Part shown: positions 18,520 through 27,873 of the stretch, one piece after another
How the letters are laid out: each line of letters starts with the position of its first letter
Numbering within the stretch: the first letter of the stretch is position 1
Source of the DNA: Rhizobium sp. AAP43
Lineage (GTDB): Bacteria; Pseudomonadota; Alphaproteobacteria; Rhizobiales; Rhizobiaceae
Reading direction: 5' to 3'
Length of the DNA stretch: 64,000 nucleotides
NCBI RefSeq assembly: GCF_001296045.1
Contig: NZ_LJHS01000018.1
Span: 1-64,000, forward strand
Translations under genes and position numbers: made by a program
Notes under the pieces: model-generated
Database searches by the model: none
Seen by the model: only the letters and a program-made list of their open reading frames with translations
Told to the model about the DNA's origin: nothing

Positions 18520-19299
18520 ATGGCTTCGGCACCCCCTGCACTGTCTCAAGGCCGCTGGTTCCTCGCGGGTATGCGCGGCCTTTTCAGCCTCCCGGCGGTT
18601 ATCTTGATGATTTCCTTCGTCGGCTTTTCGGCCTTCGCCCTGGAATCGGGCGTCAGCCGGGCCGAGGCGATGGTGATGACCGCCGCTGTCTGGGCGCTGC
18701 CGGCGAAAATGATCCTGATCGGTACGATGACGAGCGGGGCGAATCTTTTTGCGATCTTCCTTGCCGTGTCCCTGTCGTCGATCCGCCTGATGCCGATGGT
18801 GGCCTCGCTCGTGCCGGAAATGCGCAACGAGCGGACGCCGACCTGGTTGCTCCTGATCCTCTCCCATTTTGTCGCCATCACCGCCTGGGTCTTCGCGATG
18901 AGCTCCTTAAAGGAAGTGCCACGCGAAGCGCGCATCGCGTATTTCTCCGGCTTCGGCATCACGCTGGTCACGGTGAATACGGTGCTCGTCGGCGTGAGCT
19001 TCGGACTGGTCGCAAGCTTCCCGCCGGTCGTCGCCGGACTCCTGTTCTTCCTGACGCCCGTCTACTTCATCGCCTCGATCTGGGCGACGGGTCGCCAGTC
19101 GGTGGTCAAGGTAGCTTTCGTCGTCGGCGTCGTCGCTGGCCCACTCCTTGCAGTTCTGGTGCCCGGCTTCGACATCCTGATCGCCGGGCTTGGCGGTGGC
19201 ACGGTGGCCTATCTGTTCGATCGCTACGTCATCCGTAAGGGCCAGTCTTCCGGGGCTGAGAGGGGCGAGGGACCGGGACAGCCGGAGGAGGCCGTATGA
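18520..19299 (+). CDS. AzlC family branched-chain amino-acid exporter subunit
   Basis: A 259-residue inner-membrane protein with about 7 hydrophobic segments and the AzlC pattern (RGLFSLPAVILMISFVGFSAFALESG, then MTAAVWALPAK and FAIFLAVSLSSIRLMPM). AzlC with AzlD forms an exporter of branched-chain or analogous amino acids. The in-frame GTG at 18472 lies inside the clpA terminator stem, so the ATG at 18520 is used. It overlaps azlD by four bases. Confidence 0.88.
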   Translation: MASAPPALSQGRWFLAGMRGLFSLPAVILMISFVGFSAFALESGVSRAEAMVMTAAVWALPAKMILIGTMTSGANLFAIFLAVSLSSIRLMPMVASLVPEMRNERTPTWLLLILSHFVAITAWVFAMSSLKEVPREARIAYFSGFGITLVTVNTVLVGVSFGLVASFPPVVAGLLFFLTPVYFIASIWATGRQSVVKVAFVVGVVAGPLLAVLVPGFDILIAGLGGGTVAYLFDRYVIRKGQSSGAERGEGPGQPEEAV

Positions 19300-19634
19300 T
19301 GGCGGAATACTGGCCCTATATCGTGATCCTCGTCGCCGGTTGGCTGGCAACCGACATCTGGCGATGGCTAGGGGTTTTGGCTGGCAACCGGCTGCAGGAA
19401 GGCTCGGAAACCTTGAATTGGGTGAGGGCAGTGGCCACAGCGCTGGTCATGGCTGTCACGGCAAAGCTCGTGGTCTTCCCGACAGGCACGCTGGAGGCCT
19501 CACCGCTGTGGTTGAGGCTCCTTGCCGCCAGCATTGGCTTTGCCGCCTTCCTGATTGCCGGCCAGCGTGTGCTGGTCGGCGTCGTCGTACCACTTGCCAT
19601 TCTAGGCGCCGGTCTCATGTGGCTACCGTCCTGA
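19296..19634 (+). CDS. AzlD family small membrane protein
   Basis: A 112-residue protein with about four membrane segments, the small partner of AzlC. It starts inside the AzlC stop (ATGA overlap) with AGGAGG upstream. It begins MMAEYWPYIVILVAGWLATDIWRW and contains the AVATALVMAVTAKLV helix. The pair is expected to form an inner-membrane amino-acid exporter; the substrate is not determined by the sequence. Confidence 0.86.
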   Translation: MMAEYWPYIVILVAGWLATDIWRWLGVLAGNRLQEGSETLNWVRAVATALVMAVTAKLVVFPTGTLEASPLWLRLLAASIGFAAFLIAGQRVLVGVVVPLAILGAGLMWLPS

Positions 19635-19647
19635 CAGAGGGAAGGTA

Positions 19648-20070
19648 TCAGAGGGCGGCTCTGATTTTTTCAGCCTGCGCTTTGAGAACATCGACATCAG
19701 CCATGCCGCCTGAATGCGGCTTCAGCGGCAGCGCCTCGTGCCGCGGGATCACGTGGAAATGCAGATGATATACCGTTTGGCCGGCCGCTGCTTCGTTGAA
19801 CTGCGCGACATACACACCGTCCGCCTCGAAGGCGTCCTTCACGGCATTGGCGAGCTTCTGAACCACTGGCAAAACCTTCGCAAGCACGGCAGGATCGGCA
19901 TCCAGGAGATTGCGTGAGCCGACCTTGGGGATGACCAGGAGGTGGCCTGGTGCCTGTGGCATCACGTCCATGAAGGCAAGTGTATCGTCGTCTTCATAGA
20001 GCTTAACCGACGGAATGTCGCCGCTCAGGATCTTGGCGAAGATATTGTTGGGGTCGTAAGACGCAGTCAT
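19648..20070 (-). CDS. HIT family nucleotide hydrolase
   Basis: A 140-residue histidine-triad protein. HLHFH at residues 102-106 is the catalytic triad, and IFAKILSGDIPSVKLYEDD is the Hint-type N-terminus. Members hydrolyse AMP-lysine or AMP-alkoxy adducts. The ATG at 20070 follows GAGGAG by about 10 bases. It is the last of a minus-strand group ridA-GDPD-GNAT-HIT. Confidence 0.92.
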   Translation of the reverse strand: MTASYDPNNIFAKILSGDIPSVKLYEDDDTLAFMDVMPQAPGHLLVIPKVGSRNLLDADPAVLAKVLPVVQKLANAVKDAFEADGVYVAQFNEAAAGQTVYHLHFHVIPRHEALPLKPHSGGMADVDVLKAQAEKIRAAL

Positions 20071-20142
20071 CAGCAAAAACTCCTCGATTCGACAGTCAGT
20101 TAACGGCAAGTCCCGTCGTGCGACAAGCCTGCAGGCATCTCG

Positions 20143-21342
20143 TCAGCCGTCGATTTCCTCGCCCGGCCGCAAGGCGCGCTCGCCCTTCCGGAACGGCGTG
20201 TGCCCTTCGAGATAGGCGCCGATCTGCGCCACTTCCTGCCGTTCCTGCTCGAGATAGTTCGCCACGGCGCGCCGCAGGCCTTGATGCGCAATGAAATGCG
20301 CGGAATGGGTGGTAACAGGCTCATAGCCCCGTGCAAGTTTGTGCTCGCCCTGCGCGCCAGCTTCGACGCGTGAGAGCCCTCGTGCCAGCGCAAAATCGAT
20401 TGCCTGGTGATAGCAGACCTCGAAATGCAGAAACGGATGGTCTTCGATGCAGCCCCAGTGCCGGCCATAGAGCGCGTCGGCACCGATGAAATTGATCGCG
20501 CCTGCGACATAGCGGCCATCGCGCTTCGCCATGACCAGCAGGATATCGTCGGGCATGGTCTCGCCGATCAAGGCGTAGAAGCTCCGGGTCAAATAGGGGC
20601 GACCCCATTTGCGGCTGCCCGTATCGATGTAGAAATGGAAGAACTGGTCCCAAATCTCTTCCGTCAGATCTTTGCCCGTAAGCCAGTCGATGCTGACGCC
20701 GTTTTCTAGCGCAGCGCGGCGTTCCTTGCGCAGGTTCTTGCGCTTCGATGAGGACAACTCGCCGAGAAAGGCCTCGTGATCGGCGTAACCTCGATTGATG
20801 AAATGGAATTGCTGGTCCGTCCTATGCAGGAAGCCTGCTTCTTCGAGCGCCGGCAGTTCCTCTTGCTGCAGGAAGGTCAGATGTGAGGATGAAACGCCGA
20901 GTTCGATGGTAATCTGTTGCAGTCCCTGCGCAAGCAGTGCTTGGACGCGTGCCCGATCCTCGCCTTGGCGCACCAGTAAACGCGGCCCGGTGGCAGGTGT
21001 GAAAGGAACGGAAGCCTGCAGCTTCGGATAATACCGCCCTCCCGCCCGCTGGTAGGCATCCGCCCAGCCGTGATCGAAGACATACTCGCCCTGACTATGG
21101 CTCTTCAGATAGCACGGCACGGCACCGATCAGTCTCTCACCTTCGGAGAGCAATAGGTGGTGGGCGAGCCACCCCGTTTCGGCATCGGCAGACCCCGATT
21201 GTTCAAGCGCCGACAGGAAGGCATGCGAGACGAAGGGATTGTAGCCATCTCCGGAACGCGAGGTTCCGGAGAGGAGGGCCCATTCGGTCGGATCGATCTC
21301 CAGGAAGGAGCCGACAATGCGGATCGTAACCTCGTCTGCCAT
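20143..21342 (-). CDS. FemAB-like GNAT N-acyltransferase
   Basis: A 399-residue protein of the COG3146/DUF482 peptidogalycan biosynthesis/recognition family, with two GNAT-like halves. Clear segments are PCYLKSHSQGEYVFDHGWADAY, GPRLLV, the central SSKRKNLRKERR basic patch, and VAGAINFIGADALYGRHWGC near the C-terminal half. The acceptor is unknown. It lies 21 bases after the GDPD gene on the same strand, has AGGA before its ATG and is probably co-transcribed. Confidence 0.85.
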   Translation of the reverse strand: MADEVTIRIVGSFLEIDPTEWALLSGTSRSGDGYNPFVSHAFLSALEQSGSADAETGWLAHHLLLSEGERLIGAVPCYLKSHSQGEYVFDHGWADAYQRAGGRYYPKLQASVPFTPATGPRLLVRQGEDRARVQALLAQGLQQITIELGVSSSHLTFLQQEELPALEEAGFLHRTDQQFHFINRGYADHEAFLGELSSSKRKNLRKERRAALENGVSIDWLTGKDLTEEIWDQFFHFYIDTGSRKWGRPYLTRSFYALIGETMPDDILLVMAKRDGRYVAGAINFIGADALYGRHWGCIEDHPFLHFEVCYHQAIDFALARGLSRVEAGAQGEHKLARGYEPVTTHSAHFIAHQGLRRAVANYLEQERQEVAQIGAYLEGHTPFRKGERALRPGEEIDG

Positions 21343-21363
21343 GCGGTCCTGTTGGTTGTTGTC

Positions 21364-22095
21364 TCAGGCAATGGCCGGTGATTGGCGCGGGTCGAAGCCT
21401 TCGAACGTCATCTGATCTGCATATGTATAGGTCTGTGCCCGCATGATTTCATCCCTGACGGTCCAGGTAATCACAGGCGTGGCCTTTTCACGCAGGCCGG
21501 AGATGAAATCATTCGGCAAATGTGCGACGCAATAGGAGACGAAATCGAGGCCGAGAGCCATAGCCTCTGCATGCTCTGCGAAATTCTCCGGCTTCTGCCC
21601 TTCTGCGGTGAGGCCCACGGGATAGGGGCAGTCTGCCTTCTTCAAGGCGCGCAGCAGATGGAAGTCGAAGCTCATCAGCGCAACTTTGCCCTGATAGCCC
21701 TCCAGAACTTCGAGAACGGCCTCGACATAGCCATCGTCCTGCTCGGCATTGATGCCCTTGAGCTCGATCACCAGCGGCACGCGTCCCTTCACGAGGTTCA
21801 GCATCTGGCGCAGCGATGGAATGCGGTCCTTGGTGGCGCCGATTGACAGGAGGCCGAGCTCACCGGCCGTCCGCTCCCGAACGTCGCCCGCCATGCTGCA
21901 AAGGCGCTGAAGATCGTGGTCGTGGAACACCATCGGGACACTGTCGGACGAAAGCTGGATATCGCACTCGATGGCAAACCCGGCATCGATGGCCCTGGAA
22001 AAGGCAGAGAGGGTGTTTTCCCAGACCGCATGGTTCATGTCGTGATAGCCGCGATGCGCGACGGGCAGGTCCTTGATCCAGTCAGCCTTGGTCAC
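21364..22095 (-). CDS. Glycerophosphodiester phosphodiesterase family protein
   Basis: A 243-residue GDPD (TIM-barrel) enzyme that hydrolyses glycerophosphodiesters to sn-glycerol 3-phosphate and an alcohol. The catalytic HRG is at residues 14-16, metal ligands E43 and D45 (ECD) follow, and H58/H60 lie in VFHDHDLQRL; VIELKG is the next conserved strand. The start is GTG overlapping the ridA stop (GTGA). No signal peptide is seen, so it is cytoplasmic. Confidence 0.9.
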   Translation of the reverse strand: MTKADWIKDLPVAHRGYHDMNHAVWENTLSAFSRAIDAGFAIECDIQLSSDSVPMVFHDHDLQRLCSMAGDVRERTAGELGLLSIGATKDRIPSLRQMLNLVKGRVPLVIELKGINAEQDDGYVEAVLEVLEGYQGKVALMSFDFHLLRALKKADCPYPVGLTAEGQKPENFAEHAEAMALGLDFVSYCVAHLPNDFISGLREKATPVITWTVRDEIMRAQTYTYADQMTFEGFDPRQSPAIA

Positions 22096-22562
22096 GCACG
22101 GATCTCCATGATGGCGTCGATCTCGACAGCGGCATTGAGGGGCAGGGCAGCCATGCCGACGGCCGCGCGCGCATGCCGGCCGGCTTCGCCTAGGATTTCG
22201 GCGATCAAATTGGATGCGCCATTGACCACGAGGTGCTGCTCGACAAAGCCCGGGGCAGAAGCGACGAAGCCATTCAGCTTCACCACCTTTACGATCCGGC
22301 CGAGATCGCCGCCGAGTGCCGCCTTTGCTTGAGCAAGGATGTTGATGGCGCAGAGCCGCGCTGCCCGCTGCGCCTCTTCGAGGCCAACATCGCCGCCGAC
22401 GAGCCCGGTGACGGCAATCCGTCCCCCTTCCATGGGGAGCTGTCCAGACAGGTGAAGCATGTTACCGGACACGACGAAGGGGACATAGTTGGCGGCAGGG
22501 GCGGCGGCTTCGGGCAGGCTGATCCCTGCTGCCGCCAGGCGGGCTTCGATGGTGTCGGACAT
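22092..22562 (-). CDS. RidA family protein
   Basis: A 156-residue YjgF/YER057c/UK114 protein. Conserved parts are YVPFVVSGNMLHLSGQLPM, AARLCAINILAQAKAALGGDL, and HARAAVGMAALPLNAAVEIDAIMEI. This is the longer, RidA-like subclass. The strand before the C-terminus has HARAAVG where canonical RidA has the Arg105 region (PAR), so the R is kept. Typical activity is hydrolysis of reactive enamines or imines from PLP enzymes. It is the first gene of the four-gene minus-strand unit. Confidence 0.88.
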   Translation of the reverse strand: MSDTIEARLAAAGISLPEAAAPAANYVPFVVSGNMLHLSGQLPMEGGRIAVTGLVGGDVGLEEAQRAARLCAINILAQAKAALGGDLGRIVKVVKLNGFVASAPGFVEQHLVVNGASNLIAEILGEAGRHARAAVGMAALPLNAAVEIDAIMEIRA

Positions 22563-22678
22563 GGCGCAATCCCGGATTGTTGAAAAAGAGCGATAAAGTT
22601 GAAGTGACGAAAAGCATGTCTCGCTTTTGACGAATGTGGTCTTATAACATCGTGCCGGACTACAACAGGAGAATGTCG

Positions 22679-23506
22679 ATGTACCCTCTGCGTTTGGCGC
22701 TTGGCGCCACCTTGGCTCTCCTGGCAATTCCGGCCGGCTATGAAGCTCATGCTGCACCGACGGGCCTTGTTCCGCACCGCGCGGTCTATGATATCGTACT
22801 CAAGGAAGCCTCGGATCGTTCCGGCATCGAATCGATGCGCGGGCGCATGGTCTACGAATTCAACGGATCGAGCTGTAAGGGCTTCAGCACGGAATTCCGC
22901 TTCGTCACCCGTATCGACATGGGTGACGGCGTGCGCGTCACCGACCAGAGATCCTCGACTTTCGAAGATCTTGCGCAGGGCCGCTTCCGCTTTGATAACA
23001 AGTCCTTTACCGACGACCAGCTCGACAAAGATGTGACCGGTGACGCGGCCGATACCGGCACCAAGGTCAAGATCGAGCTGACAGGCCCTGACAAGCGCGG
23101 CCTGGAAGTGGCAGCAAGCCGCTTCCCGGCTGAACATATGCTTGAAGTCATCGCGCGGGCGAACAGGGGAGAGCGCATCTTCGAATCACGGATCTTCGAT
23201 GGCTCTGAAGATGGTGATCAGACATTCCTGACCACGACGATTGTCGGCCGGCCTCAAAAGCCGTCGAAAGCCGATCCCGAAGTCGAGGCAGCGGCGGAAC
23301 TGGCGGCTGCCGACTACTGGCCGGTCTCGATCGCCTATTTCAATGACCAGTCAACCGGCGACCAGGAGCCGATCTACAATCAGTCCTTCAAGCTCTACGA
23401 AAACGGTGTCACCCGCGATCTGACGCTGGACTATGGCGACTTCGTTCTCGCGGGCAAGCTGACCAAACTCGAAGTCCTCGGCAATCCTGAGGCTGATTGC
23501 CGGTGA
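22679..23506 (+). CDS. eipB: Cell envelope integrity protein EipB (DUF1849)
   Basis: A 275-residue exported protein: signal peptide 1-25 (ending AHA), then a DUF1849 domain folding as a beta-spiral in the Brucella homologue. A pair of cysteines at 66 (SSCKGF) and 274 (penultimate, ADCR) matches the conserved disulfide of EipB. In Brucella it maintains the cell envelope under stress. The ATG at 22679 has AGGAG seven bases upstream; the ATG two codons earlier is too close to it. It is divergent from ridA. Confidence 0.88.
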   Translation: MYPLRLALGATLALLAIPAGYEAHAAPTGLVPHRAVYDIVLKEASDRSGIESMRGRMVYEFNGSSCKGFSTEFRFVTRIDMGDGVRVTDQRSSTFEDLAQGRFRFDNKSFTDDQLDKDVTGDAADTGTKVKIELTGPDKRGLEVAASRFPAEHMLEVIARANRGERIFESRIFDGSEDGDQTFLTTTIVGRPQKPSKADPEVEAAAELAAADYWPVSIAYFNDQSTGDQEPIYNQSFKLYENGVTRDLTLDYGDFVLAGKLTKLEVLGNPEADCR

Positions 23507-23543
23507 TTCTCGGCATCGACAGAGTGTTTGTCCGGATTGCGGC

Positions 23544-23572
23544 TTGATTTTTCATGGGCCGCCCTGTATGGG
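23544..23572 (+). promoter_or_regulatory. Candidate rpsB promoter
   Basis: TTGATT (23544-23549) and TATGGG (23567-23572) are 17 bases apart, about 125 bases before rpsB, and are followed by a GC-rich discriminator, as expected for a growth-rate-controlled ribosomal gene. Confidence 0.45.
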
Positions 23573-23697
23573 CCGCATCATTCCACACGCGAAGCTTGGG
23601 ATCGACAGGGAGAAATCCTGCCGATTCCGCCCGGTGGCAGGTTCAAAAGGCTTGCTGTTTGTTTCGCGGGGGTTCAACCGGAAAAGGATAACAAGGC

Positions 23698-24465
23698 ATG
23701 GCATTGCCCGATTTCTCTATGCGTCAGCTTCTCGAAGCTGGCATTCACTTCGGTCACCAGACGCACCGCTGGAACCCGAAGATGAAGCCGTACATCTTCG
23801 GCGATCGTAACAACATCCACATCATCGATCTGGCCCAGACCGTGCCGATGCTGTCGAAGGCCCTGCAGGTCGTCTCCGACACCGTTGCTCGCGGCGGTCG
23901 CGTTCTGTTCGTTGGCACCAAGCGCCAGGCTTCGGAAATCATCGCTGACAGCGCCAAGCGTTCGGCCCAGTACTACGTCAACTCCCGCTGGCTCGGCGGC
24001 ATGATGACCAACTGGAAGACCATTTCGAACTCGATCGCTCGCCTGCGCAAGCTTGACGAGATCCTGGCTTCGGAAGGTTCTGGCTACTCCAAGAAGGAAC
24101 GCCTCAACCTCGAGCGCGAGCGCGAGAAGCTCGAAAAGGCTCTCGGCGGTATCCGTGACATGGGCGGCACCCCGGACCTGATGTTCATCATCGACACCAA
24201 CAAGGAAAAGATCGCGATCGACGAAGCCAAGCGCCTCGGCATCCCGGTTGTTGCTGTCATCGACTCGAACTGCGATCCGGACCTGATCGACTACCCGATC
24301 CCGGGCAATGACGACGCTTCGCGTGCCATCGCTCTCTACTGCGACCTGATCTCGCGCGCTGCCATCGACGGCATCGCACGCCAGCAGGGCGCTTCGGGTC
24401 GTGACCTCGGCGCCTCCGCCGAAGCTCTGATCGAGCCGGCTCTCGAAACCGAAGCCGACGCTTAA
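23698..24465 (+). CDS. rpsB: 30S ribosomal protein S2
   Basis: A 255-residue small-subunit protein. It starts [29 protein letters not shown], the universal S2 N-terminus, and has the DVLFVVDTN-type strand ([16 protein letters not shown]) and [19 protein letters not shown]. The 5' leader (about 190 bases) is GC-rich; bacterial S2 often represses its own operon. EF-Ts follows after 248 bases, the classical rpsB-tsf order. Confidence 0.97.
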   Translation: MALPDFSMRQLLEAGIHFGHQTHRWNPKMKPYIFGDRNNIHIIDLAQTVPMLSKALQVVSDTVARGGRVLFVGTKRQASEIIADSAKRSAQYYVNSRWLGGMMTNWKTISNSIARLRKLDEILASEGSGYSKKERLNLEREREKLEKALGGIRDMGGTPDLMFIIDTNKEKIAIDEAKRLGIPVVAVIDSNCDPDLIDYPIPGNDDASRAIALYCDLISRAAIDGIARQQGASGRDLGASAEALIEPALETEADA

Positions 24466-24476
24466 GACCTGTATTC

Positions 24477-24493
24477 GCGGCGGTCTCCGCCGC
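24477..24493 (+). promoter_or_regulatory. Hairpin in the rpsB-tsf gap
   Basis: GCGGCGG, a TCT loop and CCGCCGC form a perfect 7-bp stem 11 bases after rpsB, without a T-run. The 248-base gap (24466-24713) also holds a second GC-rich dyad (GGCCGCC at about 24523 with GGCGGCC at about 24541). They may attenuate or process the rpsB-tsf transcript. I see no gene in the gap. Confidence 0.4.
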
Positions 24494-24713
24494 ATCTTCC
24501 CGTCAAGGGAATGGCCGCCTGTGCGCTCCCCGGAGCAACGGGCGGCCTCCGTTCTTCCGGACGCCTCTGCGAGGTGTCGGAGACGACCCATGGGTTCCGT
24601 AGTGGCCGTTTCATCACGTTGTCACATATCCGGGTACATTTCGTCCCAAAACAGCGGCTCTCCGGCTTGTCCCAGACAGCGGACCGGCCGCCTGAACAGA
24701 CAAGAGGCACACA

Positions 24714-25640
24714 ATGGCTGAAATCACTGCAGCACTGGTTAAGGAACTGCGCGAGAAGTCCGGCGCAGGCATGATGGATTGCAAGAAGGCGCTGACCGAG
24801 AACAACGGCGACATCGAAGCCGCCATCGACTGGCTGCGCGCCAAGGGTATTGCCAAGGCTGACAAGAAGTCCGGCCGCACCGCCGCAGAAGGCCTGATCG
24901 GCATCGCCGGCGCTGGCACCTCGGCCGTTGTCGTTGAAGTCAACTCCGAGACCGACTTCGTTGCCCGTAACGACGCTTTCCAGGAACTGGTTCGCGGCGT
25001 TGCCTCCGTTGCTCTCGCCACCGACGGTTCTGTCGACGCGATCGGTGCTGCAACCTATCCGGCCAGCGGCAAGTCCGTCACCGACACCATCAAGGATGCG
25101 ATCGCTCATATCGGCGAGAACATGACCCTGCGTCGCTCGGTCAAGCTCTCGGTCGAGGATGGCGTCGTCGCCACCTACATCCACAATGCTGCTGCTGACG
25201 GCCTCGGCAAACTCGGCGTTCTCGTGGCTCTGAAGTCGACCGGTAACAAGGACGTACTCGCTGCCATCGGTCGCCAGGTCGCCATGCATGTCGCCGCCAC
25301 CAACCCGCTCGCCATCCGTGCGGACGAAGTGGATGCCGACGTCGCCGAGCGCGAACGCAACGTCTTCATCGAACAGTCGCGCGCTTCCGGTAAGCCGGAC
25401 GCCATCATCGAGAAGATGGTCGAAGGCCGCATGCGAAAGTTCTTCGAAGAAGTCGCTCTTCTGTCGCAGTCGTTCGTCATCAATCCTGATCTGACCGTTG
25501 GCGACGCCATCAAGGCTGCCGAAAAGGATGCTGGCGCACCGATCGAAGTCGCTGGCATGGCGCGCCTGCTGCTCGGCGAAGGCGTCGAAAAGGAAGAGTC
25601 CGACTTCGCTGCCGAAGTCGCAGCCGCAGCCAAGGGCTGA
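24714..25640 (+). CDS. tsf: Elongation factor Ts
   Basis: A 308-residue nucleotide-exchange factor for EF-Tu. The UBA-like N-terminus ([24 protein letters not shown]) is followed by the signature SETDFVARN that inserts near the EF-Tu magnesium site. Length is typical. pyrH follows after 97 bases, as in most alphaproteobacteria. Confidence 0.97.
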   Translation: MAEITAALVKELREKSGAGMMDCKKALTENNGDIEAAIDWLRAKGIAKADKKSGRTAAEGLIGIAGAGTSAVVVEVNSETDFVARNDAFQELVRGVASVALATDGSVDAIGAATYPASGKSVTDTIKDAIAHIGENMTLRRSVKLSVEDGVVATYIHNAAADGLGKLGVLVALKSTGNKDVLAAIGRQVAMHVAATNPLAIRADEVDADVAERERNVFIEQSRASGKPDAIIEKMVEGRMRKFFEEVALLSQSFVINPDLTVGDAIKAAEKDAGAPIEVAGMARLLLGEGVEKEESDFAAEVAAAAKG

Positions 25641-25737
25641 TCTTTCCTTTATCCTTATCGCAGGGAAAACATCGGGCATCGCGTGACAACGCGGTGCCCT
25701 TCGTGTATCGGGCAGACAATCGTATTCGGGAGACTTC

Positions 25738-26460
25738 ATGACAGCCGAACCATTGTTCAAGCGCGTCCTTCTCAAGGCTTCCGGTGAAGCCCTCATGGGC
25801 AGCCAGGGCTTCGGGATCGACGTGGCCGTCGCAGACCGCATCGCCTCCGATATTGCACAAGCGCGCCACATGGGCGTCGAAGTCGGTGTCGTGGTCGGCG
25901 GAGGCAATATTTTCCGCGGCGTTGCTGTGGCATCGAAGGGCGGCGACCGCGTCACCGGCGACCACATGGGCATGCTTGCCACCGTGATCAACGCGCTGGC
26001 GCTGGCGACCTCGCTGCGCAAGCTGGATATCGACACCGTCGTTTTGTCCGCGATCGCGATGCCGGAAATCTGCGAAAGCTTTTCGCAGCGTGCAGCCATC
26101 CATCATTTGTCCCAGGGCAGGGTGGTGATATTTGCCGGCGGTACCGGCAACCCCTTCTTCACGACAGACTCGGCCGCTGCACTCCGCGCTGCGGAAATCG
26201 GCGCCCAGGCAATTTTCAAGGGTACTCAGGTGGACGGCATCTATTCCGCCGACCCGAAGAAAGTGCTCGATGCGACGCGCTTCGACCGTTTGACGCATGA
26301 TGAAGTGCTGCAGAAAGGGCTCGCCGTCATGGACGTCGCTGCCGTGGCACTGGCACGCGAAAACCACATTCCGATCGTTGTCTTCTCGATCCATGAGAAG
26401 GGCGGATTCTGCGAGATCCTGCAGGGCCGTGGCCGCATGACGATCGTTACCGACAATTGA
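25738..26460 (+). CDS. pyrH: UMP kinase
   Basis: A 240-residue amino-acid-kinase-fold enzyme phosphorylating UMP to UDP. Motifs: KRVLLKASGEAL (phosphate loop), VVGGGNIFRG, VIFAGGTGNPFFTTDSAAALRA and KGTQVDGIYSADP. CGGGAG precedes the ATG. frr follows after 54 bases. Confidence 0.97.
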   Translation: MTAEPLFKRVLLKASGEALMGSQGFGIDVAVADRIASDIAQARHMGVEVGVVVGGGNIFRGVAVASKGGDRVTGDHMGMLATVINALALATSLRKLDIDTVVLSAIAMPEICESFSQRAAIHHLSQGRVVIFAGGTGNPFFTTDSAAALRAAEIGAQAIFKGTQVDGIYSADPKKVLDATRFDRLTHDEVLQKGLAVMDVAAVALARENHIPIVVFSIHEKGGFCEILQGRGRMTIVTDN

Positions 26461-26514
26461 ACCTAAGGGGCCAGGCCCTATTCGGCCGGTCCATTCAAGA
26501 GCAATGGGAGAACC

Positions 26515-27078
26515 ATGATGACCGCAGGGGTTGATCTCAACGACATCAAGCGCCGTATGGACGGCGCGATCAACGCGTTCAAGAACGATATCGCTTCGCT
26601 GCGCACCGGCCGCGCATCGGCCAATGTTCTCGATCCGGTGACAGTCGAAGCCTACGGTTCGCGCGTGCCGCTGAACCAGGTGGCAAACGTGACGGTTCCG
26701 GAGCCGCGCATGCTCGGTGTCTCGATCTGGGACAAGTCCATGGTGGGTGCCGTTGATCGGGCAATCCGCGAAGCCAATCTCGGCCTGAACCCGATTGTCG
26801 ATGGCCAGAACCTGCGTATTCCTTTGCCGGAGCTCAACGAAGAGCGCCGCAAGTCGCTGGTCAAGGTCGCCCATGACTACGCCGAAAAGGCGAAGGTTGC
26901 GATTCGCCACGTACGTCGTGATGGCATGGACAGCTTGAAGAAGGCTGAAAAAGACGGCTCGATCAGCCAGGACGACAGCCGCAGCCTGTCCGAGAAGGTC
27001 CAAAAGATGACCGACGAGACGATTGTCGATATCGATCGCTTGCTCGTCGAGAAGGAAAAGGAAATCATGCAGGTCTAG
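26515..27078 (+). CDS. frr: Ribosome recycling factor
   Basis: A 187-residue RRF. It has the conserved LRTGRA(S)ANVLD and [18 protein letters not shown] segments and a C-terminal helix rich in Lys/Glu. It splits post-termination ribosomes together with EF-G. Two adjacent ATGs (26515 and 26518) are possible; GGGAG fits either. Confidence 0.97.
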   Translation: MMTAGVDLNDIKRRMDGAINAFKNDIASLRTGRASANVLDPVTVEAYGSRVPLNQVANVTVPEPRMLGVSIWDKSMVGAVDRAIREANLGLNPIVDGQNLRIPLPELNEERRKSLVKVAHDYAEKAKVAIRHVRRDGMDSLKKAEKDGSISQDDSRSLSEKVQKMTDETIVDIDRLLVEKEKEIMQV

Positions 27079-27126
27079 ACTGTCGCGACCGCGCATCGTT
27101 TGAACCGCCGCTTGGACACACACCCT

Positions 27127-27873
27127 ATGTCGACTTCCGCAGAGCCTATCGTTCCCCTTCACGTTGCCATCATCATGGATGGCAATGGCCGCTGGGCGAA
27201 CGCGCGTGGACTGCCCAGGACATTTGGTCACCGCAAGGGTGTCGAAACGGTGCGCGAGACGGTTAAGACTGCTCGGGAGGCCGGGATCGGCTTCCTGACA
27301 CTGTTTGCATTTTCCTCGGAAAACTGGCGCCGTCCCGAGGCTGAGATCAATGAACTCTTCGGGTTGTTGAAGGCCTTCATCCGTCGGGATCTGGCTGATC
27401 TGCACCGGGCAAATGTTCGCATTAGGGTCATTGGCGATCGCGCGACCTTGAAGGATGATATCCGTTCACTTCTACTGGAAGCGGAGGAGCGGACGGCCGG
27501 CAATGCTGGCATGACGCTGGTCATCGCATTTAATTACGGGGCAAGAGACGAGATCGCGAGAGCTGCTGCCCGTCTCGCTGAAGAGGTGAGGGCCGGGCGC
27601 CTAGAGCCGCACGAGATTGATGCCCAGCGTATCAATGACAGCCTCGACACCGCCGGTATCCCGGACCCCGATCTGGTCATCCGCACCAGCGGGGAGGAGC
27701 GGCTCTCGAATTTCCTACTCTGGCAGGCTGCCTATGCCGAACTGATGTTCGTGCCGGAGTTTTGGCCCGATTTTACGCCGGAGCTTTTTAGAGCCGTTTT
27801 GGAGCGCTTCGCAGCGAGAGATCGCCGTTTTGGCGGCCTTTCAGCCAAGCCCATGGCGGCGGTTGGTTCGTGA
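27127..27873 (+). CDS. uppS: Isoprenyl transferase (undecaprenyl diphosphate synthase)
   Basis: A 248-residue cis-prenyltransferase making the C55 lipid carrier for peptidoglycan and O-antigen. [12 protein letters not shown] contains the catalytic Asp, followed by [22 protein letters not shown] and [15 protein letters not shown](A)AYAE. The ATG at 27127 matches the family N-terminus; there is no strong ribosome site, perhaps because it is coupled to frr translation. It overlaps cdsA by one base. Confidence 0.95.
   Translation: MSTSAEPIVPLHVAIIMDGNGRWANARGLPRTFGHRKGVETVRETVKTAREAGIGFLTLFAFSSENWRRPEAEINELFGLLKAFIRRDLADLHRANVRIRVIGDRATLKDDIRSLLLEAEERTAGNAGMTLVIAFNYGARDEIARAAARLAEEVRAGRLEPHEIDAQRINDSLDTAGIPDPDLVIRTSGEERLSNFLLWQAAYAELMFVPEFWPDFTPELFRAVLERFAARDRRFGGLSAKPMAAVGS

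Noticed and set aside
17257-18867. A 536-codon minus-strand frame opposite clpA and azlC
   Set aside because: Antisense to two clear genes and running through the clpA terminator; low-complexity composition.
25510-27405. A 631-codon minus-strand frame opposite tsf, pyrH, frr and uppS
   Set aside because: It crosses four conserved genes and their gaps and resembles nothing; an artefact of GC-rich third positions.
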